Assembly (NCBI GenBank): GCA_037446115.1
Contig: JBBIJF010000001.1
Location: 1 to 64,000, forward strand
Direction of reading: 5' to 3'
Length of the DNA stretch: 64,000 nt
Origin: JANWXD01 sp037446115
GTDB taxonomy: Bacteria; Acidobacteriota; Terriglobia; Bryobacterales; Bryobacteraceae
Shown piece after piece: positions 34,486 to 43,014 of this stretch; within the stretch, counting starts at the first letter, position 1, and the number at the start of each line of letters is the position of its first letter. The notes beneath the pieces are model-generated. The model saw nothing but the letters and a program-made list of their open reading frames with translations, had not been told where the DNA came from and ran no database searches. The translations under genes and the position numbers were made by a program.

Positions 34486-34709
34486 GCGAAAGACAGGAAG
34501 CCGAACAGGCACAACCGAGGGTTCAGTGCCTCTGCTTGGGTCTCGGTCCCAGGATGACCGCGTTGTTCCAGTGCAAGTCCGAGTCGGCGCGGGAGCACCT
34601 GCGCAATGCGCGGGTCGAATTTCTGAAGGCGATCCGCACGCTGATCGACGAGCGCATTGAGTACCTGACGCGCGCCCAGAAGAAGGGCACTGCCGTTCCG
34701 GTGGAATAG
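34482..34709 (+). CDS. Small helical protein coupled to the ArsA gene
   Basis: 75 residues. It starts inside the ArsA stop (ATGA). Most of it is one or two amphipathic helices (SARDHL-like SAREHLRNARVEFLKAIR, TLIDERIEYLTRAQKKG). There is no signal or membrane segment. Two Cys (CLCLG) are close together near residue 16. I do not recognise a family. Strict coupling to the ATPase suggests it could be a partner, by inference only. Confidence 0.65.
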   Translation: MSERQEAEQAQPRVQCLCLGLGPRMTALFQCKSESAREHLRNARVEFLKAIRTLIDERIEYLTRAQKKGTAVPVE

Positions 34710-34715
34710 CCCCGG

Positions 34716-35189
34716 ATGGGAGCTCGCAAAGGGGAACTGCGCGAAGGCGATCCGGCGCCGGACTTCGAACTGGAAACCGACGCCGGAGAGCGCTTGCGGC
34801 TCTCCCAGCTCGGCGGCCGGACGGTGGTGTTGTACTTCTACCCGAGAGCCGGCACGCCGGGCTGTACGGTGGAAGCCTGCGAATTCCGCGAGGTAATGCC
34901 CGAGTTGAAACGCAGGGGCGCGGTCGTGGTGGGAATCTCTCCGGACACGCGGGAGGCGCAGGCGCGCTTTAAAGCCCGTCACGGCCTGCCCTTTACGCTG
35001 CTTGCGGATCCGGAAAACAAAGTCGCGCGGGCTTACGGCGTCTGGAAGGAAAAACAACTGTACGGCCGCAAGCTCATGGGGGTCGAACGCACGACGTTCG
35101 TGATCGGTCCGCACGGCACCATTCACCGCATTTTCCGCAAGGTGCGCCCCAAGGGCCACGCCGCCAAGGTAGTCGAGGCGCTCGATTGA
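34716..35189 (+). CDS. bcp: Peroxiredoxin, BCP/PrxQ type
   Basis: 157 residues. Reduces hydroperoxides using thioredoxin-like donors. The peroxidatic Cys50 lies in YPRAGTPGCTVEACEFR and resolving Cys55 is five residues on, the PrxQ alpha arrangement. The DPAPDFELETDAG N-terminus and GVERTTFVIGPHGTIHRIF C-terminal strand are typical. There is no signal peptide, so it is cytoplasmic. It lies 6 nt after the small protein gene on the same strand, probably in the same transcript. Confidence 0.93.
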   Translation: MGARKGELREGDPAPDFELETDAGERLRLSQLGGRTVVLYFYPRAGTPGCTVEACEFREVMPELKRRGAVVVGISPDTREAQARFKARHGLPFTLLADPENKVARAYGVWKEKQLYGRKLMGVERTTFVIGPHGTIHRIFRKVRPKGHAAKVVEALD

Positions 35190-35220
35190 CCGCGGGCGGG
35201 GCCCAGGCCCGGGACTGTGA

Positions 35221-35250
35221 TTGACACTCCTTCTGCTCGGTCTCTATGAT
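35221..35250 (+). promoter_or_regulatory. Sigma70-type promoter of the GldA-like ABC operon
   Basis: TTGACA (35221-35226), an 18-nt spacer, then TATGAT (35245-35250). The -35 is a perfect consensus and the -10 matches five of six. The start codon is 77 nt downstream of the -10, giving an ordinary leader of about 70 nt. Confidence 0.7.
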
Positions 35251-35327
35251 GAAATTTCAGTGGATGCGCCGGATTGGAGCACGGCGCGGGCCTCAAACGG
35301 CAGTCATCGGACTTTCCTGGTTTCCAT

Positions 35328-36305
35328 ATGATTAAAGTCGAAGGGCTTACCAAGAGGTACGCGCGAACTGTCGCCGTAGACAACATTTCCTTCCAGGTCG
35401 CGAAGGGTCGCATTGTGGGCTTCTTGGGGCCGAACGGCGCCGGAAAGACCACCACCATGCGCGTGCTGACCTGCTTTTTGCCGCCGACTTCGGGGTCTGC
35501 CGAAGTCGCCGGCTTTGATGTCATGAAGCAACCCCTCGAAGTGAAACGCCGCATCGGTTACCTGCCCGAGTCACCGCCCCTGTATCCCGAGATGGAGGTC
35601 ATCGAGTATCTGGAGTTCGTCGCACGGCTCAAAGGCATCCCGAAATCGGAACGCAAGCAGCGGATTGAACAGGCGGTGGAGCGGTGCGCCATCGGCGACG
35701 TGCGGGCCAAGCTGGTCAGCAAGCTGTCCCGGGGCTACCGCCAGCGCGTCGGCCTCGCGCAGGCGATCATGCACAACCCGGACGTGTTGATCCTGGACGA
35801 GCCCACCGCCGGTCTGGACCCCAAGCAGATCATCGAAACGCGCCAGCTCATCAAAGGACTCGCCGGAGAGCACACGATCATCCTGAGCACACACATTCTT
35901 CCGGAAGTCGAGCAGACCTGCGAGGAGGTCATCATCATCAACAAAGGTAAGCTCGTGGCGACCGACTCGGTCGAAAACCTGACGCGGCGCCTGCGCGGAG
36001 CCGAAGCCGTGGCCGTAGAGGTGGAGGGACGCAACGGAGTGCTGGATCCGGCCGCCGTGCGCCGCCGACTCGAGCAGGTGGCGGGCGTCAGCCGCGTGAT
36101 CGAGAAGAGCAGCCGCGACAACCGGTGCTCGTTCGAGGTGGAAAGTCTGCACGGCCGTTCTGTCCGGGGCGAGCTGGCGCGCGCCGTGGTCGAGTCAGGG
36201 TGGAACCTGACGGAACTGCGCCCCGTCGCCTATAGCCTGGAAGACATCTTCCTGCAGCTCACGGCCAGCGAAGAGGCCGCGGTCGCCACGGGAGGTGCGC
36301 GATGA
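35328..36305 (+). CDS. ABC transporter ATP-binding protein, GldA/NatA-like
   Basis: 325 residues from the ATG at 35328; an upstream in-frame ATG at 35274 lies outside the conserved fold. Walker A is GPNGAGKT (34-41), signature LSRGYRQRVGLAQAI, Walker B VLILDEPTAGLDP, and H-loop IILSTHILPEVEQ. A C-terminal extension of about 100 residues is seen in gliding (GldA-like) and natural-resistance exporters. It drives the permease encoded next; together with the GldG-like and DUF4340 genes it forms a four-gene operon. Substrate is unknown and a gliding role is not shown. Confidence 0.9.
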   Translation: MIKVEGLTKRYARTVAVDNISFQVAKGRIVGFLGPNGAGKTTTMRVLTCFLPPTSGSAEVAGFDVMKQPLEVKRRIGYLPESPPLYPEMEVIEYLEFVARLKGIPKSERKQRIEQAVERCAIGDVRAKLVSKLSRGYRQRVGLAQAIMHNPDVLILDEPTAGLDPKQIIETRQLIKGLAGEHTIILSTHILPEVEQTCEEVIIINKGKLVATDSVENLTRRLRGAEAVAVEVEGRNGVLDPAAVRRRLEQVAGVSRVIEKSSRDNRCSFEVESLHGRSVRGELARAVVESGWNLTELRPVAYSLEDIFLQLTASEEAAVATGGAR

Positions 36306-37069
36306 GAAACATCTGGACCATCTTCCGCAAGGAGATCAAGAGCTACTTCGCCTCCCCCATCGCCTATCTGCTCATGACGGTTTTCGCGCTGATTTTCGGC
36401 TACTTCTTCTACGTAGCCACCGCCATTTTCGTCACGCGAAGCTTCGAGTCGCAGATGATGGGCCGCGGCTTTCCCATGGACGTCAACGAGTGGGTGATTC
36501 GGCCGCTGATGATGAACGTCAGCGTCATCGGCCTGTTCTTGATCCCCATGATCACCATGCGGCTGTTTGCCGAGGAGAAGCGCTCCGGCACGATCGAGCT
36601 GTTGATGACCTCACCGGTGCGGGATCTGGAGGTGATTCTCGGCAAGTGGCTGGCGGCTTTGGCCCTGTACGCAGGCATCCTGGCGATCTCCGGGCTGAAT
36701 CTGGGCTTTCTGTTCCTGTACGGAGACCCGGACTGGAAGCCGATTCTGGTGGGCTATCTCGGCTTGCTGTTGCAAGGCGGTTGCTTGCTGGCGATCGGCA
36801 CCTTCATCTCCACGCTGACCCGTAACCAGATCATTGCCGGGGGCGCCACCTTCGCCGCCTGCCTGCTGCTGTGGATCCTGGACTGGGTGACGGCCTACGA
36901 AACCGCCACGTGGGCCCGCGTCATGTCCTATCTCTCCGTCGTGACGCATTTCGAGCCGTTCGCCAAAGGAGTTCTGGACAGCAAGGACGTGGTCTTCTAT
37001 CTGTCCGTGATGTTTCTGGGACTATTTTTGACGGCGCGCTCCATGGAAGCGCTGCGCTGGAGGGCATAA
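36302..37069 (+). CDS. ABC-2 permease, GldF-like
   Basis: 255 residues with six hydrophobic segments (for example YLLMTVFALIFGYFFYVATA, NVSVIGLFLIPMITMRLF). The motif AEEKRSGTIELLMTSPV and the RKEIKSYFASPIAYLL N-terminus are typical of ABC-2 membrane subunits of the GldF group. It starts inside the ATPase stop (ATGA) and is followed directly by the GldG-like gene (TAA then ATG). Exports an unknown substrate. Confidence 0.9.
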   Translation: MRNIWTIFRKEIKSYFASPIAYLLMTVFALIFGYFFYVATAIFVTRSFESQMMGRGFPMDVNEWVIRPLMMNVSVIGLFLIPMITMRLFAEEKRSGTIELLMTSPVRDLEVILGKWLAALALYAGILAISGLNLGFLFLYGDPDWKPILVGYLGLLLQGGCLLAIGTFISTLTRNQIIAGGATFAACLLLWILDWVTAYETATWARVMSYLSVVTHFEPFAKGVLDSKDVVFYLSVMFLGLFLTARSMEALRWRA

Positions 37070-38437
37070 ATGCGTTTCGAGTGGCTCAGGGCAAGGCAGA
37101 CCAAATATACGGCGTATCTGACCGCCTACCTGCTGGTGATTCTGGCCGTACTCGTAGTGACGAACTGGCTTGCGAACCGGCACAACAAGTCCTACGATGC
37201 GACGGCAAACAAGCGCTTCAGCCTGTCGGACCAGACCCAGAAGGTGGTCCGCAACCTGAAGCAGGACGTCCGGCTTTACTACTTCGACCGCACGCGGGAG
37301 TTCGAGCGTGCCCGGGACCTTCTGGACCGCTACGACAATTTGTCGCCGCGCCTGAGTGTGGCCTACGTCGATCCGGACAAGAAGCCGCAAATGGCGCGCA
37401 CCTACGGCGTGCGCAGCTACGGCACGATCTACGTGGAGACCGGCGGCCGGAAGGAAGAGGCCAAGAGTCTCACCGAGGAGGAGATCACCGGGGCGCTGAT
37501 CCGCGCGCTCAAAGGCGGCCAACGCTGGGTGTGCGTGGTGACCGGCAGCGGCGAACATAGCCTGGAGGAGACCGGGCGCAGCGGGTACTCCAGCCTCAAG
37601 GAGCTGCTGGAGAAGAACAACTACAAGACACGCACGATTTCCCTGCTCGAAAAAGCGGAAGTGCCGAAGGATTGCACGGTGCTGCTCGTGGGTGGCCCGC
37701 GCTATGACTACACGGAGCCTGCCGTGAACGCCATCAAGACTTACGTCGAGTCCGGCGGGCGGGCGCTCATCATGCTCGATCCCCCGCTCAAGCTGGGCAA
37801 GGAGGAAATCAGCGAGAACGCGGCGCTCGTCAAGCTTGTCGAGAGCTGGGGCGTGACGCTCAACAAAGATTTGGCGCTCGATACAAGCGGCATCGGACAG
37901 TGGTTTGGCTTGAGCGAGGTGGTGCCTCTGGTGGCCAGCTACGAGTACCACCCGATCGTCCGGGAAATGAAGGAGATCGCCACTGCCTTCCCCATCGCCC
38001 GGTCCCTGGAGGTCAAATCCGCGGACAAGACGACCGTGGAGAAGCTGTTTTCGACTTCCAGCAACAGCTACGCCACGACGAACCTGTCCTCCGCACAAGT
38101 CACGATCGATCCGAAAAAAGACAAGAAGGGCCCGCTCGTACTGGGCGCGGCGGGCACGTACAACGGTACGAGCCAGGGCCGCTTCGTGGTGGTGGGCTGC
38201 TCGGGCTGGGTGGCCAACAACATCATCCGCTTCAACGGCAACCGCGACCTGTTCATGAACATGATGAACTGGCTGTCTTCGGACGAGGATCTGATCTCCA
38301 TCCGGCCGAAGGAGCCCGAGGACCGGCGTCTGACGCTCAGCCGGGCGCAGATGCGCCGTGTCTTCTACGTGAGCGTGGTGGGATTCCCGCTTCTCATCGT
38401 GGCGGCCGGGCTCGGCGTCTGGTGGCGCAGGAGGTAA
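37070..38437 (+). CDS. GldG-family ABC accessory protein
   Basis: 455 residues. An N-terminal transmembrane helix (LTAYLLVILAVLVVTNWLA) is followed by a long extracytoplasmic domain and a C-terminal helix (FYVSVVGFPLLIVAAGLGVWW). The NRHNKSYDATANKRFSLSDQ segment and the later GGPRYDYTEPAVNAIKTYVESGG, RALIMLDPP blocks match the GldG/IFT-like ABC-type uncharacterised domain. It probably forms the periplasmic partner of the GldA/GldF-like transporter. Adjacent to the permease with no gap. Confidence 0.88.
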   Translation: MRFEWLRARQTKYTAYLTAYLLVILAVLVVTNWLANRHNKSYDATANKRFSLSDQTQKVVRNLKQDVRLYYFDRTREFERARDLLDRYDNLSPRLSVAYVDPDKKPQMARTYGVRSYGTIYVETGGRKEEAKSLTEEEITGALIRALKGGQRWVCVVTGSGEHSLEETGRSGYSSLKELLEKNNYKTRTISLLEKAEVPKDCTVLLVGGPRYDYTEPAVNAIKTYVESGGRALIMLDPPLKLGKEEISENAALVKLVESWGVTLNKDLALDTSGIGQWFGLSEVVPLVASYEYHPIVREMKEIATAFPIARSLEVKSADKTTVEKLFSTSSNSYATTNLSSAQVTIDPKKDKKGPLVLGAAGTYNGTSQGRFVVVGCSGWVANNIIRFNGNRDLFMNMMNWLSSDEDLISIRPKEPEDRRLTLSRAQMRRVFYVSVVGFPLLIVAAGLGVWWRRR

Positions 38438-38444
38438 CGGGACA

Positions 38445-39797
38445 ATGCGGATTCGGGGGCTGCTGGTCGCGCTGGTCGTGCTGGCCGCCCTGGGCGGGGC
38501 GGTGTACTGGTCCAACAAAGCCAAGAAGGCTGCGGAAAACAGGCCTTCGCCCGACGCGCCGCCGAAGATCCTCTCGGTCCCAGAGGATCAGATTCAGGAG
38601 ATCGAGGTGCACAAGGTCGGCGCCGAGCCCGTGATCGTGCGCAAGGGCCCAGACGGCAAGTGGCAGATGGTTTCACCCGAGGCGTTGCCGCTTGATCAGG
38701 ACGCCGTCTCCAGTATGGTCTCAACGCTTTCCTCGCTCGAGGCCAACCGCCTCGTGGAGGAAAAGGCTTCCGACTGGAGTACCTTCGGGTTGGCCTCTCC
38801 CTCCTTAGAAATCCGGGTCCGGAAGAAAGACGGCAAAGTGCAGAAGCTCTTCATCGGAGATGAGAGTCCGGCGAGCGGCGCCTACTTTGCCCGCCTGGAA
38901 GGAGACCCCCGCGTTTTCACCATCGCCAGCTACAACAAGACCAGCCTCGACAAATCCCCCCGGGACCTGCGCGACAAGCGGCTGCTCACGTTTGATTCCG
39001 AAAAGCTCACGCGCGTGGAGCTGACCGCGAAAAACCAGACCATCGAGTTTGGGAAAAATGCCCGCAACGAATGGCAGATCATCCGTCCCAGGCCCATGCG
39101 GGCCGACGGCGGGCAAGTTGAAGAGCTCATCCGGCGACTGAAAGACGTCCGGATGGACGCCTACGCCACGCCGGAGGACGACAAAAAAGCCGCGGCGGCG
39201 TTTCCCAAAGCCTCACCCGTGGCGAAGGTGCGCGTCACAGACGCCGCCGGGACGCAGGAACTCGAGGTCCGCGTCGAGACGGACAAAGACAAGAACAAAA
39301 CCTACTACGCCCGCAGTAGCGTGGTTGCCGGCGCGTACAAGATCACCAGCTATACCGCCGAGGGACTCGACAAAGGCCTGGAGGACTTCCGCAACAAGAA
39401 GCTCTTCGACTTCGGCTGGAGCGATCCCACGCGCATCGAAATCCGCGACGGCGATCGCCGCGTGGTATGGGAGAAGTCTCAGGACAAGTGGATGGCGGCG
39501 GGCAAGGAACTCGACAGCGGATCCGTGCAGTCGGTGGTGGACAAGCTGCGGGACCTTGCCGCCATCAAGTTCCCGGATACCGGGTTTACCACGCCCTTCT
39601 TCGAGGCTACGGTGACCTCCGATAACGGCAAGCACATCGAAAAGGTGTTAATCTCCAGGCAGGGCAACAGCTACTTCGCGCGGCGCGACAACGAGCCCTC
39701 CGTTTACGAGCTGGACGGTAAAGCCGTCGAGGAGCTGCAAAAGGCCGTGCGGGAGGTCAAGGAACGGACACCGGCCAAGACCGACAGGAAAACCTAA
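38445..39797 (+). CDS. DUF4340 protein of the Gld-like ABC operon
   Basis: 450 residues. A single N-terminal anchor (GLLVALVVLAALGGAVYW) is followed by a duplicated beta-alpha domain: ILSVPEDQIQEIEVHKVG, DGKWQMVSPEALPLDQDAV, then the related LLTFDSEKLTRVELTAKNQT and KLFDFGWSDPTRIEIRDGD. DUF4340 proteins commonly follow GldG-like genes and probably act outside the inner membrane with the transporter. It starts 7 nt after the GldG-like gene. Confidence 0.88.
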   Translation: MRIRGLLVALVVLAALGGAVYWSNKAKKAAENRPSPDAPPKILSVPEDQIQEIEVHKVGAEPVIVRKGPDGKWQMVSPEALPLDQDAVSSMVSTLSSLEANRLVEEKASDWSTFGLASPSLEIRVRKKDGKVQKLFIGDESPASGAYFARLEGDPRVFTIASYNKTSLDKSPRDLRDKRLLTFDSEKLTRVELTAKNQTIEFGKNARNEWQIIRPRPMRADGGQVEELIRRLKDVRMDAYATPEDDKKAAAAFPKASPVAKVRVTDAAGTQELEVRVETDKDKNKTYYARSSVVAGAYKITSYTAEGLDKGLEDFRNKKLFDFGWSDPTRIEIRDGDRRVVWEKSQDKWMAAGKELDSGSVQSVVDKLRDLAAIKFPDTGFTTPFFEATVTSDNGKHIEKVLISRQGNSYFARRDNEPSVYELDGKAVEELQKAVREVKERTPAKTDRKT

Positions 39798-39810
39798 CCG
39801 GACCCCATTA

Positions 39811-41154
39811 ATGATGACAGGCCTCCTCACCGACTTGTACGAGCTCACCATGGCGGCCGGATATTTCGAGGCCGGCAAGTCGGAGGAGAGGGCCACCTTC
39901 GAGCTTTCCATCCGCCGGCTGCCCCCCTCGCGCAATTACGTGCTTGTGGCGGGCCTGGCGCAGGTGGTTGAGTATCTCCAGAACCTCAGCTTCACGGAGA
40001 CAGAGCTGGATTATCTGCGGCGGCTGCCCCAGTTCGCCCGGGTGAGGCCGGCGTTTTTTGACCGCCTCAGGGAGCTGCGCTTCACCGGGGACCTGTTCGC
40101 CGTGCCGGAGGGCACGCCCATGTTCGCGGGCGAGCCCATCCTCAATCTGCGCGCCCCCCTGATCGAGGCGCAGATTGCTGAAACGTACCTGCTTTCGATG
40201 ATCACCTACCAGTCCCTGGTGGCGACCAAGGCGGCGCGCATCGTGCAGACCGCCCGGGGCCGCGCCATCGTCGAGTTCGGCACGCGGCGCGCCCACTCGC
40301 CTCAGGCGGGCGTCCTGGCCGGAAGAGCTGCGTACATCGGAGGTTGCATCGGAACCAGTAACACCCTGGCGGGGAAACTCTACGGAGTGCCCGTCTACGG
40401 CACCGCCGCGCATTCCTGGGTTCTCGCCTTTGAAACCGAGGAGCTGGCGTTTCGGCGATTGCAGAGCCTTCTCGGCGAGCGCACCGTTTACATCGTGGAC
40501 ACCTACGATACGCTGGAGGGCACGCGGACGGCGGCGCGGCTTGGCAGGCCGTTGTGGGGCATCCGCCTGGACAGCGGCAATCTCGTCGAACTTTCGCGCG
40601 CGGCCCGCAGCATCCTGGACGAGGCGGGGTTGCACGAGGCCCGGATCATGGCGAGCGGAGATTTGAACGAATACCGGATCCGCGAACTCGTGGAGGCCGA
40701 CGCACCCATTGACGCCTTCGGGGTGGGTACGGAACTGGCCACATCGGCCGACGCGCCTAACCTGCCTGCCGTTTACAAGCTCGTGGAACTGGAGACGGAC
40801 GGCGTGCGCCGCTTCACCGCAAAACTGAGCGAGGACAAGTTCACGCTCCCCGGCGCCAAGCAGGTCTTCCGTTACGCCGACCACGATGAAATTGCGCGCA
40901 GCGTCGAATGTCCGAACTGTCCCTCCAACGAGCCGGTGGAGGCGCTGCTTCGTCCGGTGATGCTCAAAGGCCAGCTCGTGGAGCCGCTGCCGGACCTCGA
41001 AGAGGCACGGACCCGGGCTGCCGCCGCCCTGGCGCGGCTGCCGGAGAGCTGCCGCCGGCTGGAGGATCCGGAGCCCTACCGGATCGAGTACACGCCTGCG
41101 CTCCTGGAGCTGGCCGAGGAGGTTCGAAGGAAAAGCGACGGAGCACTGGTATGA
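39811..41154 (+). CDS. pncB: Nicotinate phosphoribosyltransferase
   Basis: 447 residues. Makes nicotinate mononucleotide from nicotinate and PRPP with ATP hydrolysis, the entry step of NAD salvage. N-terminal TDLYELTMAAGYFEAG is the hallmark of the family. The active-site region reads STNTLAGKLYGVPVYGTAAHSW with the phosphorylatable His, followed by TYDTLEGTRTAARL, RLDSGNL and IMASGDLNEYRIREL of the PRPP/phosphate sites. It overlaps the pncA-like gene by 4 bases, so the two form a nicotinamide-to-NaMN salvage pair. Confidence 0.95.
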   Translation: MMTGLLTDLYELTMAAGYFEAGKSEERATFELSIRRLPPSRNYVLVAGLAQVVEYLQNLSFTETELDYLRRLPQFARVRPAFFDRLRELRFTGDLFAVPEGTPMFAGEPILNLRAPLIEAQIAETYLLSMITYQSLVATKAARIVQTARGRAIVEFGTRRAHSPQAGVLAGRAAYIGGCIGTSNTLAGKLYGVPVYGTAAHSWVLAFETEELAFRRLQSLLGERTVYIVDTYDTLEGTRTAARLGRPLWGIRLDSGNLVELSRAARSILDEAGLHEARIMASGDLNEYRIRELVEADAPIDAFGVGTELATSADAPNLPAVYKLVELETDGVRRFTAKLSEDKFTLPGAKQVFRYADHDEIARSVECPNCPSNEPVEALLRPVMLKGQLVEPLPDLEEARTRAAAALARLPESCRRLEDPEPYRIEYTPALLELAEEVRRKSDGALV

Positions 41155-41753
41155 AAACGGTCTTCTTCGACGTGGACACCCAGAATGACTTCATGCTACC
41201 GGCGGGCGCTCTTTATGTCCCCGGCGCAGAGGAGATCCTGCCTGCCGTCGCGCGCCTGAACCGGTACGCCGCCGAGCACGGCATCCCGCTCATTTCGAGC
41301 ACCGACGCCCACTCGGAAAACGACCCGGAATTCCGCCAGTGGCCGCCCCACTGCGTGGCCGGCACCATCGGCCAGCAAAAGCCCCCGGAGACGCTGCTGG
41401 AGCCGCGGGTCGTCATCCCGACCCGCCCGGGTAACTACTCTATCGCCGGGGCACGCCAGATCATTGTCGAAAAGCAGGCGCTCGACGTGTTCACGAATCC
41501 GAATCTCCCCCGGCTGCTCGCGGAGCTGAACCCGGACCGCTACGTTGTCTACGGCGTGGTGACCGAATACTGCGTGCGTTGCGCGGCGATGGGCCTGCTC
41601 AGGACGGGCAAGCGCGTGGAAATCGTCACCGACGCCATCAAAAGCCTCAACGCCGCTGATGGGGAAAAGACGCTGGCGGAGTTTCAAGCTTCCGGCGGCC
41701 GGCTGACGACAGTGGCGGCGCTATGTGGCGAACCGGTGGCAGCGGCGGGCTAA
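41151..41753 (+). CDS. pncA: Nicotinamidase / isochorismatase-family hydrolase
   Basis: 200 residues from the ATG at 41151, inside the pncB stop. The N-terminus FFDVDTQNDFMLPAGAL carries the catalytic Asp (D9 or nearby), the metal site is STDAHSENDPEF, the catalytic Lys is in VEKQALDVFTNP, and the nucleophile Cys lies in GVVTEYCVRCAAMGLL. It would deamidate nicotinamide to nicotinate, which PncB then uses. Two-gene coupling with pncB strongly supports this over other cysteine hydrolases. Its stop overlaps the rsfS stop on the opposite strand. Confidence 0.92.
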   Translation: MKTVFFDVDTQNDFMLPAGALYVPGAEEILPAVARLNRYAAEHGIPLISSTDAHSENDPEFRQWPPHCVAGTIGQQKPPETLLEPRVVIPTRPGNYSIAGARQIIVEKQALDVFTNPNLPRLLAELNPDRYVVYGVVTEYCVRCAAMGLLRTGKRVEIVTDAIKSLNAADGEKTLAEFQASGGRLTTVAALCGEPVAAAG

Positions 41754-42115
41754 GGCTCCGGGATCGGCACTAACTTGGCGTGGCGCCAGAGTCGCTCCAG
41801 ATCGTAGTACAACCGCGCCTGTTCGGAAAAGATGTGCACCACGTAGTCGCCGTAGTCTGCAAGAATCCATTCGGCGTGCTCGTAACCCTCGACGCTCAGC
41901 GGCACCCGGCCCAACTTCTTCAGTTGCTCCACGATCTCGTCGCTGATTGCCTGGCTCTGGCGCGGATTGTAAGCCGTACAGAGGATGAAAAAGTCGGTGA
42001 ATGAGGCTACGCCCCTAACGTCCAGCACGCGGATGTCGCCCGCTTTCTTGGATTCGGCTGCCCGAACCACAACCAGCCACGGGGGAATCTCTGCCCCCGC
42101 CGCCAGATGTCTCAC
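41750..42115 (-). CDS. rsfS: Ribosomal silencing factor RsfS (RsfA/iojap)
   Basis: 121 residues from a GTG at 42115; earlier in-frame starts (for example ATG at 42196) would overlap the divergent gene and add residues not found in the family. An AGGGG sequence lies 9-10 nt upstream. The conserved part is VLDVRGVASFTDFFILCTAYNPRQSQAISDEI, then GYEHAEWILADYGDYVVHIF and ARLYYDLERLW. RsfS binds ribosomal protein L14 and blocks subunit joining in slow growth. It is usually next to nadD; here it is tail-to-tail with pncA instead. Start assignment is less certain. Confidence 0.88.
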   Translation of the reverse strand: MRHLAAGAEIPPWLVVVRAAESKKAGDIRVLDVRGVASFTDFFILCTAYNPRQSQAISDEIVEQLKKLGRVPLSVEGYEHAEWILADYGDYVVHIFSEQARLYYDLERLWRHAKLVPIPEP

Positions 42116-42181
42116 GGGCGAAAACCCCTGTGGTTCAAGCCTCAAAATGCTCTCTAAGGCTGCTCCTCTCTTGTATCGTAC

Positions 42182-42187
42182 TACAAT
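42182..42187 (+). promoter_or_regulatory. Putative -10 (TACAAT) of the coiled-coil protein gene
   Basis: TACAAT ends 7 nt before the ATG at 42195, which decides that start over the ATG at 42186. Confidence 0.4.
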
Positions 42188-42194
42188 GAGAGCC

Positions 42195-43007
42195 ATGCGG
42201 TGCCTGGCAGGAGGGCTCCTCCTGGGAGTTTGTTGCGCCGCACCGGCGCCGCAGGATCCGGCCGTGCTGCGTGAAGAGGTAAGGCGGATCCAGTCTCTGG
42301 TGGATCAGGGGGCGCTGCCTGCCATCCGCCTTCAGGAAGCCAGAGAGAAGTTGGAGGACGCCGAAGATGAGGCGCTGCTGCGCAGAACACTCTACGGCGG
42401 CCGCCTGGAGGACCTCGCAGAAGAAGACGCGGAAGCCGCGGTGGCGGCGGCCAGGCGGCGTTGGGAGCGCCACCAGCGGCGCGTAGAGCAGACCCGCAGG
42501 ATGGTGGAGGCCGGGGCTGCCTCACGCCTGTCGCTCACGCCCGTGCTCGAAGAGGCCGATCTCCGGCGCCGGGCGCTGGATCTGGCGGAATCCCGTCTTA
42601 GACTCGTGCAGGAGCTGGCCGAGATGGCGCGCGCCGAGCAGGCGTTGCTGGCGCGCCTCGAAGCGCGGGACGACCGGCCTGCTCCGCTCATCGAGCGTTT
42701 TGACGGGCACAGCCTCTTCCGCCCCGGGGATCTTGATTGGATCCGCCGGGCCTTCGAGCAGGAGTTCGCCAAGCCTCTTCCGGTCAGCGCAACCGGCCAG
42801 ACCGCCGTCCACCGCGCCCTGGGCTTCGACCACTCCGGTCGGGTGGACGTTGCCGTGAATCCCGACGCGCCGGAGGGGGTGTGGCTGCGGCGTCTGCTTC
42901 AGTCCGCGGGCATCCCCCACTACGCCGTGCGCGGCACGGTGCCGGGAAGGGCCACCGGCGCCCACATCCATATCGGACCACCGAGCGGTCGCTTGGGGGG
43001 CGGCTGA
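42195..43007 (+). CDS. Exported coiled-coil protein with metallopeptidase-like C-terminus
   Basis: 270 residues. A signal peptide (about 1-19) precedes a helical, Arg/Glu-rich coiled coil (about 22-160). The last 75 residues contain HRALGFDHSGRVDVAV (H206, H213, D218) and GAHIHIG (H257, H259). A His...Asp followed by HxH resembles the zinc site of LAS-type (lysostaphin / VanY / hedgehog) metallopeptidases, which act on peptidoglycan. I do not recognise the exact family. It lies 7 nt upstream of hpt on the same strand. Signal and coiled coil are confident; enzyme function is inference. Confidence 0.65.
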   Translation: MRCLAGGLLLGVCCAAPAPQDPAVLREEVRRIQSLVDQGALPAIRLQEAREKLEDAEDEALLRRTLYGGRLEDLAEEDAEAAVAAARRRWERHQRRVEQTRRMVEAGAASRLSLTPVLEEADLRRRALDLAESRLRLVQELAEMARAEQALLARLEARDDRPAPLIERFDGHSLFRPGDLDWIRRAFEQEFAKPLPVSATGQTAVHRALGFDHSGRVDVAVNPDAPEGVWLRRLLQSAGIPHYAVRGTVPGRATGAHIHIGPPSGRLGGG

Positions 43008-43014
43008 ACGTGCG

